From the NCBI GenBank assembly GCA_027946555.1, contig JAPEVC010000025.1, positions 62,001-126,000 on the forward strand: 64,000 nucleotides of DNA, in the 5' to 3' direction. A program made the position numbers and the translations under genes. The notes under the pieces were generated by a model that saw only the letters and a list, made by a program, of their open reading frames with translations, had not been told where the DNA came from and did not search any database. The stretch's first letter is position 1. Every line of letters starts with the position of its first letter. Of the stretch, positions 56,262 to 64,000 are shown one piece after another. Source of the DNA: Gnomoniopsis sp. IMI 355080 (lineage: Eukaryota > Ascomycota > Sordariomycetes > Diaporthales > Gnomoniaceae).

Positions 56262-58766
56262 CTTGACGGTGGGGTCGCGGTGTACGCGGGTGACTGCAGA
56301 GGGGCGGGGGTTGACGATGTCTCAGCCGACTACAGCGGCTATGCGTGCTAACAGATTTAGAGTCGATGCGCAGGAAGGGTTGTGAGTGATATAGCAAGAG
56401 AACCAGCAGGTGAAGGCGTGGAAGAAGATATGCTATTGTATGCTAAATAAATGGGTAGGAGGGGTAGAATAAATTTTCGAAGCTATCCGCGGGAAGACTT
56501 TCGCGCCAGACTATACTACATAACAGGCACAACCCCGCCATCTACCGTCCCAAGGCGCCTCCACCCCACCAGGCTGCCATCCCCACACGATCGTGCATTA
56601 GCCTGTGGCTGACAGGGGCCCGGCCCGCTACGGTACCATACAGGCGTCAGGCTGTTGAACCTCTTTTCGTGCAATGGGATCACACAACAATGTCGCCTTT
56701 CTCCTTTTACTTACCCAGATCAACCATTGCCAATGGTAAAGGTCCTACCATAATTTTTCCCGGAAGTCAGGTAAAGGCGCCTTGGCGCGGCATTTCACAA
56801 AATGGCGACCAATGACATCGTCATCAAGATGAGCCCTGTGTTGCTTGTAATTCGGACAATGATGAACTAACCGGCTCTTGGATGCTCAGGTCACGGTATT
56901 ATCTCGAGGTCCAATCTGGGACGTTACTAACCTGTACACCACCATTCTTACTTCATGGCACGGGAGGTTTACTACGTTGCTTACCGTCGTCACTCTTGAA
57001 GAGACGGGCAGACCTGAGCTGGTTTATCAATGCTGAAACATTCTCCATTTCGAACTAGCCCCGAGGCAACATACGTATTGGCCATGGATAACAACAAGTT
57101 GACCACACAATGATCATGAGAGTTGAACAGTGACGAGCCTTCACAGCCCAGGGGTTCCAACTATGCTACTGGGGCACTGGAGCCACCCATTTCTAAGCGA
57201 AGAGGATCTGTTCAAAGGACAGAAATTTTTCAAGGTCTAGCATAACTAGACTGAGTAAATCTTGGTACTTGGGAACACCGAGCCTGATCACTTTTCAACT
57301 TCTCAGGGACTTTTCGGACTAATTTGAGTACACGCAGAAGCAGCTAACTTGGAAATCTAGCGATTTCAAGCCCATGACGAATGGGTTAGTAGAGTTGACC
57401 GCCTACAGACTGCAGGTATTAGTGCTTGCGGAGGTCGTACCGGCCGCAAACTTTCACGGGTCACCCGAGATCGACATGAAGCTTACATCAACTCTCGACG
57501 AAGCTCTCTGGCGTGACTGTTTGTGTCTATGCAGTGGCACGGTCAAAGACCTCGGTGCGAGACCATAAAAGCGTGGGAGCCAGTGGGGAAAAACAACAAT
57601 TTGAAGTCCGCCTCAAGAAGCCGGACAATGCAATCGCAGAGAATTACATAATCTGGGCTGTTGAATGCAAATGACCGCCTAGAGTACTTCGGGAAGCTAC
57701 TGGCGTCTCTTGTGTTCTACGCAAAATGGGATCACGGAACTCAAAATATGGCGCAGGCATTCACACAACCGAGAAGCTACTCGCGCACAGCCCGAACTTC
57801 CGTATCACAGGCAATGATCTGTCCTCTGTGCAGAACGCCGTTGTAAAATTAGATGGCGGGTGTTCTTTCTGGCACAGACGGGGTCAAGAGATCGAGCTTG
57901 ATATGGTGAGTCGTGACTTTGTTGATTGGTATGGTTGAAAAGAGAAAAGGGTGCTGCATAGTGATGATGGGGCTCATGACCTACTTGATATATGTCATGC
58001 AAATCATGGCAATATATTGAAACGACCAATAGTCTGTCACAAAATGAACATTTGAAATTGAAGACAGCTCATCTCGATTTAGATTGAGCTTGTACGGAAG
58101 ATCAAAGGGACGGTCGTATTTCTCCCTCTGTCTTGATCTCGAAAACATAGAATCACTCGTCATCCGGCAATCTGAATATGTAATAGACGGACAATCTTAC
58201 ATCAAATGTAAGTCTGATATCGAGTATGGCATTTTATGCTACCTAAGTGGACTGGTACCTACTCAACATAAAGTTTTGGGAGCTTCCTGGGGTTCAAGCC
58301 CTGGACTAGGTAAGGACTGTGCGAAGGGACAAAGCGACGATAGAAAATGCTACAAAATGTTGGATAAGAAAACACCATAGAGGGAAGGCAAACTTGCCGT
58401 CGAATTCAGGGAACATTGAAAATTATGTGACTATTTTAAATATATATATATATAAAATACTCTGTGTGTGTGGTTGAGATTCTGGAAGGGTGGGATGACG
58501 TTGACGCTAAATTGGAGGGTAAATCTAGACGCTAAACAAATTGGGTATCTCATTACCAGAGCATGCCAGTGAGGTGGAGACGGGGTGCAGATGCAGAGGC
58601 GTACCCAAATGGAACAGTGGCTGATGAACCCAGCTGCGACATCACCAAACTCCGACACAATTCTTCCGACCGCTCGTCGACCTCCCCTACGGATTCTGTT
58701 CGATTTCTTCAATCTACGATTTCCTCATTGAGCCCGATACCAGATGCGCGGCAATTGATTTCGATA
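56262..58766. other. 2.5-kb gene-poor divergent region
   Basis: Between Xpt1 (-) and Sec3 (+). No supportable gene. Short frames at 57374-57568 and 57661-57938 (+) lack domains. An AT microsatellite lies at 58437-58456. 58281-58297 resembles a tRNA T-arm but no complete tRNA can be folded around it. The frame of Sec3 exon 1 is open back to 58563. Confidence 0.5.
58437..58456. repeat. AT microsatellite
   Basis: A TAAATATATATATATATAAA tract about 310 bp upstream of the Sec3 start codon. It could act as a TATA-like promoter element, but there is no supporting signal. Confidence 0.85.
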
Positions 58767-61700
58767 ATGTCGTCCGCGGGCATGAGCCGCGCGGAGCGGT
58801 TCGAGGATGAGAAGCGACGGATTATCGAGAGCTGTTTCAGCAAAAGAGATGAAGATGGCTCCGGTCAGACACTCTCCCATTCTTTCGCCGTCTCTGGAGC
58901 TTAGCTCTGGAGCTCATTTACTGATCTAGCATGTACAGTTCTGGAAACGTATATAACGCATCTCCGAATCCTCGAGTTCTCTACCCATCCGACGAGCCCC
59001 CCACCGACCCAAACGAGGACACCACAGACCGAGAAGCCCCGTGTCATCATCGTTGCTGTCAGGAAATCGGGCCGCGTGCGCGTGCACAAGACCAAGGAGA
59101 ATATGAACGGTACTTTCTCCATCGGCAAGACGTGGAATCTCGATGATTTATCCGCAATCGAATCGTTCACGGGCCCAAATGTCTCCCCTGACTTCCGCGC
59201 ATGGGCTGGCGACATTGGCTTTGTCGTCACCATGGGCAAACCCTACTACTGGGAAGCGCAGACCGACAGGGAGAAGAAGTTCTTCATTGCGAGCTTGATC
59301 AAGATCTATGGGAAATACACGGGCGGCCGTGTCCCTGCCCTTTCCAACTTCGACCAACGCGAGCTCGATCAAGTCTTGGGCGGAGCCACGAGACGAGCTC
59401 CATCTGGCCAGCCTACCCCGACCACCCTCGTCACGCCGTCGCCAGGCCAGCCACCTGCCTCTCCCGCTGTAAGAACCGCGCCGCCCCCCTCGCCGCGCCG
59501 TCCGCCTCTCCCCGAACCACCAGCTTCTGCACAGGCAGTTGGTTCAGCAGGTGGCTATGATGGCGGCAGCATGTCTGGTCGAGAATACTCCCGCACCCCA
59601 TCACGAAGCCCCATGCCAAATGGCACCTCTTCTCCAGCCAGTCTTGCTCCAAGTTTCGATTCGACCAGGAATATGCGAACGCCTCAAGATGCGATGTTCA
59701 AACAGGATCCTGCCTTGAGACAGCGGCTGGGAAGCAACAACAAGAGCCAGGACTCATTTAACGCTTATAGAAGCGGAGATGAGGGTCTACGACCAAGATC
59801 TAGAGGGCGGCCTAATGGAATAAACCCTGGCGTTGCCAATGCACCAGAACCTCCTCCGTCTGGCCTCGCACCTGCTTTCGTCCCCACTCCAACTTCTTCC
59901 ACGCCGCCCGAGAGGAAACGTCCTCCTATGGATCCTTCAAGGCCCACTGGTGCACCTCCTGATGAGGATTTGGTACCTGCTCCTCTTAGTAATATGGCTG
60001 CCCGGAGGGACCCATCTCGAGGACCACCTCAAGATCGTACAGCGCCGAACTCCCCCGTGGCGCCGCCACCCAGGAGTATTGAACGCATGTCTCCAAGAAA
60101 GCCGAATCCACGAGCCCAATTGTTCGAAGCCTCTCCGCCTATGGTCGAGCCTGCTGCTACACCGGCTAACCCTCCGCCGCGACTCGATACCGCACCTGCG
60201 CTCCCTGTCCCTGAGAATGGCACAGATAACGACAGCCCTACGGTACCTGTCTCCGCCTCGGCAACACCTGAGACATCGGTGGGTTCTCCGATTTCTCCCG
60301 AAGAAGACGAGCGTCCAGGGTTGGGTCCGATGATCAGAGCAAAGAAAGGGAAGAACGATTTGGCCGCGGCCTTATGGAAGACGGCGGCTGCGGCTAAAGC
60401 TTTCAAACCACGTGCTGGAGGCGCAGGAGAGAAATTACTAAAAGCTGCGCAATCAACGCAAGCTAACGGACCGGATGGCATCACCGCGGTTGTACCAGCA
60501 CCTCGACGGCCGGAGCCAGAGAAGAAGCAAGAATCCCAACCTCAGACGCCTGAATTGCCAGAAGTGAAAGTGTCTAAGCCAGATGGAAAACCAGACATGC
60601 CTGCGGAAGCGAGCGTGGAGGCCGCTAAGCCCGAATCCAAAAAAGTTCCTCAGCCGGAGCCTCAAGACGAACGAAAGAGATCTATGTTGGTAGGCAATGA
60701 TTTGAAGTACTTGACTACCCTGGGCGTCGAACCGTCAATACTAGACACCAAGACAGTTCAGTTCACAGAGTGGCTTGACTTCTTCTCTTGGGTACCTGGT
60801 GACAAGATGCGGTCACTCAACTTTGATGATATGAAAGTCGATCTGGATCGCGAATTGAACAAGGCTCAGGCGGGAGGCTGGTTGGCGCGCTTCGAAGAGG
60901 AGGATGAACGCGTGGATGGCATCAAGAAAGGCATAGATACTGCGATCGAAGAATGCGAGGAGCTCGACAATTTGCTGACCCTCTATGGCGTCGAGCTATC
61001 GGTAGGTCGTCCTGAGACGGGTCTGTGTGCACCTCAAGATCTAACACTTCACAGACTCTTCAAGACGATATCGCGTACATCGAAGCCCAAGGTCAAGGTT
61101 TGCAAGTTCAAGCTGCCAACCAGAAGCTGCTCAAGAAGGAGCTAGAATCTCTTTTGGAAACATGCGCAATCACCGCGAACGACCTACAGGCTCTTTCTCT
61201 GGCGCCTTTGGACAGTGTGGATGGCGTCGAAGAGGCCGAAACAACTCTTGTGATGCTATACAAGGCCATGCTCAAGATCGACCCCCAGATGGGAAGTGGG
61301 GACGACGAGAAGTCCGGATTGACCAGCAGCGAACAAGCTATTGACTTCAACGGCGACTATGTCAAGATGCGCATCGTACAGGAAAAGAAACAGATGTACA
61401 TGCGCGAAAGCGCAATGTTCATGCAGCGGCTGGTTGAATTCATGGCAAGAGAGTTTTCGCTGGCATATGAGGAAGTTAGGAAAGCCTTGAAGAGCGGACT
61501 TCACAAGAAGACCGACCCACACAACCACGATGCTGGTCGAGATATACTTTGGAAATATGATCCGCTGATGCTCTACGCTCGCGACGTGGATTTGGAAAAT
61601 TGGAACCGGTTGATTCAGGAGTATCAGGATGCGAGTCACCCAACGTACAAAATGGAGTTCCGAGACGCCTTGGACTCGTGGAGGAGGAATGCCCGTAAGA

Positions 61701-63136
61701 CGGCCGGCGAGGAAGCTCTTCTTTTCAGTACGGAGCAGGAGAAGAAAGAGGAAGGCGAAGGCAAAGGTATCGCCATGGCTGCTAGGAAGCTCACCGTCAA
61801 ACGAAGCCAGACGCTTGCCAGAATCCGTTCGCCCTTGGGAGAAGGCAATAAAGACGCAAGCAAGAGTGCAATCGATCTGTCACGGAGCTTACCTTATGAG
61901 GTGTTTGCAAGCGTACTTGACGACTTGCTTCCCCTGGTGGAGATGGAGCAAAACTTTATCATCGATTTTTTCCATGCCACGACGCTTGAGCAACTCGACT
62001 TCCCCGACGCCGTTGCAGCTATTCCACCTGCCGCTCGGCGAGGCAATGATCTTAAGAGGCATCGTCTTATGGAGCCGGACCGGGACTTGGCACGGAGAGT
62101 CACGCGATCTATGGAAGTAATATTTCCCTTCCTCGAAAAAGACCTTGCGAACCTGGTTGATTGGGTCCTGGCGCAAAGCCCATTGTAAGTCTTAGCTCGT
62201 TGCCAGGTAGTGCTTCGCTAACATGTATACAGGCAAGGCGTTGGTGTCATGGCTAGTCTTGAGCGGAAGCTTGCCGATATCGTGCAGACAAATCAAGAGT
62301 TTCTGAATAACGTCCTGCAAAAGGTTCACAGTAGTTTGGCGGTCAAGTTCAAGAGATTTACGGAGGAACAAATCCGCGCTATCGAAGATACCAAAGTCAA
62401 GATCAACAAACGCAAGGGCGTCATTTCCTTCATGAGGGTGTTCCCGACCTTCAGCATGGCCGTGGAAAACATGCTCATAGGCATCGATCCTAATCTCAAC
62501 GTCCGCCGCACCGTCGACCGCGAGTACGATCGCATACTCAAATCTATGTTTGACTCGCTCAAGGTCATCGCACGCGAAAACCCTGCGGTCGGCGTTGCAA
62601 CTGCAGGAGCAGGGGCCGATCCTGAAGACAAAGAGGCACTCAATTACCACATCCTTTTGATTGAGAATATGAATCACTATATCGAAGAAGTCGACACACA
62701 CGGCCTCGACACGCTCGAGAGGTGGAAATCCGCCGCGCAGAGCGAGCTCGATGAGCACATAGCTCGTTACCTCGACTCAGTTATGCGGCGGCCGCTCGGC
62801 AAGTTGCTGGATCAGATTGAGAACATTGAGGGCCAGCTGAATACAGGCAAGACTCCACAGGCCATCGCTATGCAGCCATCTAACAACAAGGCGACCTTCG
62901 ATAAGGTGCTGCTGCATTACGATGCCCGTGAGGTGCGCAAGGGAATCGAGGCGCTGCGCAAGCGTATCGAGAAGCATTTTGATGAGAATGCAGGGCTTGC
63001 GAGCATGATTACCCGCGCATGCGAGGGCTATTACGGTGAGGTGGAGGCAAGGGTGGGCAGAATCGTGGCTGACTTGTACGGCGGGGAGGTTCTAGTAGAG
63101 TGGCCACGGATGGAGGTCAAGAATGCTTTTAGGTGA
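58767..63136 (+). CDS. SEC3: Exocyst complex component Sec3
   Basis: Exocyst subunit that marks polarised secretion sites and tethers post-Golgi vesicles, binding PI(4,5)P2 and Rho-type GTPases at the plasma membrane. Exons 58767-58863, 58939-61001, 61055-62184 and 62233-63136 give 1,397 aa, the usual filamentous-fungal length. Introns are 75, 53 and 48 bp and phases agree. The start MSSAGMSRAERFEDEKRRIIESCF is typical. Residues about 30-170 form the N-terminal PH-like lipid-binding domain (VLETYITHLRILE; KSGRVRVHKTKEN; YYWEAQTDREKKFF). About 180-590 is Pro/Ser-rich disorder. From about 600 on is the Sec3 core, with coiled coil (AYIEAQGQGLQVQAANQKLL) and helical bundles to the C-terminus. Confidence 0.95.
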
Positions 63137-64000
63137 AGTGGTGATGCAGAGCCTGGCGTTTGCGTAGATGGGCTGGGTGGCGGGCGTTTGCATTCGTGTG
63201 GCACCTATTATACCGTATGGCATCATTATAACGAGGGAATCCAAGTCCATTTCTATTGCCGTGAACGACCTCATTTCCTTGGGCATCTCCATTCAGTTCC
63301 GGCCCCTTGGGATCACTCTTTGGTGCTGCACTTGAAGACCAAAGTACCTAGGTAGTCAGCTCTACAGTGACTGACTACATGTGAGCTGTACATAGGGCAG
63401 TCATCGCCCTCACCCATCGCAAGACGGGTGCGCAGCTTTGCGCCTTCGGTTCCAATGGCTGGGGAAACCCTGAATTATTCCCCGATGATCTTCGAAACTG
63501 ATCTCGTGCAACCGAACGGGGGCTACGAGATCCACGCTGCTCCATGTAGGGGCATTGAAACCTGAGTCTTGGCATAGAAAGTTCTTTGAGGTTGTGATTT
63601 GAAACGCTACTCCAAGGGCAAATAGCCGCCCGCATCGCAGTATGAAACTCTAATACTGGGACGAAACTCCCACGCTAGATCTTTTGAGGTAAACTTGCGA
63701 GCATCGCATATCATTCGATATCATTCGTTGCAAATTGCCACCAGCTTGGGAGCGCTGAATAGTGGACGCATCTTTCGGCAGTGTGCTGATTCACACTACA
63801 GTTTGAGCATTCGCGACACAGATTGCACTGCCCCGCAATACAATCGTCATGACCGCCCTGAAGCTCCTCGAGTGTAACTTGGATTTTCTAACGGCTTTCT
63901 TTCTTTTTTTGAGAAGTAGTGATCCAGAATATCACAAAGACCTAAGACCTGGGGTGCGCCCATATGCTTGGTACCTTAACTCCGCAGACCAAAGCATCGA
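63137..64000. other. Intergenic to window end
   Basis: 864 bp after Sec3. Contains an exact TACCTAGGTA at 63345-63354, about 210 bp past the stop codon. No gene is recognised before the window edge. Confidence 0.55.

Noticed and set aside
58230..58320. tRNA-like T-arm sequence (GGGGTTCAAGCCCTGG)
   Set aside because: No matching acceptor stem, D-arm or anticodon arm could be drawn around it.
60029..60484. 151-codon frame antisense to Sec3
   Set aside because: Lies opposite the Pro/Ser-rich disordered part of Sec3, where antisense frames stay open by composition.
1..64000. CRISPR arrays, bacterial operons, long terminal repeats or intact transposase genes
   Set aside because: None was found; only short tandem repeats, microsatellites and the decamer family are repetitive.

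Overview
The window reads as nuclear DNA of a filamentous ascomycete (Pezizomycotina, probably Dothideomycetes; the class is an inference). Evidence: multi-exon genes with short introns (mostly 48-90 bp, GT..AG, CTNAN-like branch points), fungus-specific families (CFEM protein, rhodopsin-domain membrane protein, HET-domain gene, Mnn2-type GT71 enzyme), and fungal-length orthologues of Sec3, MER3/HFM1, Dpm3 and Xpt1. There are no bacterial operons, no CRISPR array, no rRNA or convincing tRNA, and no intact transposon.

Layout. 1-7.5 kb: meiotic helicase MER3/HFM1 (5' end outside the window) and a GT71 mannosyltransferase, both on +. 8.2-13.1 kb: a DHA1 drug/polyamine MFS transporter and a ketopantoate-reductase-like enzyme on -, separated by a long empty stretch. 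14.2-17.1 kb: a CFEM GPI-anchored protein (+), a small Ser/Thr-rich GPI-type protein (-) and a small putative papain-fold hydrolase (-). 19-29 kb is accessory in character: a secreted GH43 hydrolase, a decayed short-chain dehydrogenase, a rhodopsin-domain membrane protein, a MetX-like alpha/beta hydrolase with a GC-AG intron, and a wax-synthase-like membrane acyltransferase. 29.7-36.6 kb: four - strand genes (hypothetical, b561-like membrane protein, small possible mitochondrial protein, large LRRC40-like protein). 39-47.4 kb: secreted type-B carboxylesterase, the very small Dpm3 gene, a possible kinetochore protein and an oxidoreductase-like (UPF0651) mitochondrial protein. 47.4-58.7 kb is gene-poor, holding a D-2-hydroxyacid dehydrogenase, a broken HET-domain gene and xanthine phosphoribosyltransferase. 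58.8-63.1 kb: exocyst subunit Sec3.

Conserved housekeeping genes (MER3, GT71, Dpm3, Xpt1, Sec3, LRRC40-like, UPF0651) alternate with variable ones (hydrolases, transporter, receptor-like protein, acyltransferases, two pseudogenes). Dpm3 and the GT71 enzyme share the protein-mannosylation pathway but are not clustered. Intergenic DNA carries many copies of a palindromic decamer (TACCTAGGTA) that no annotated gene explains. I found no clearly new multi-gene system. The best leads are the decamer family, the small H/C-motif papain-fold protein, the 20-29 kb accessory cluster and the GC-AG and tandem-acceptor splice sites. Exon joins were worked out by hand from reading frame and splice motifs, with no transcript or database support.
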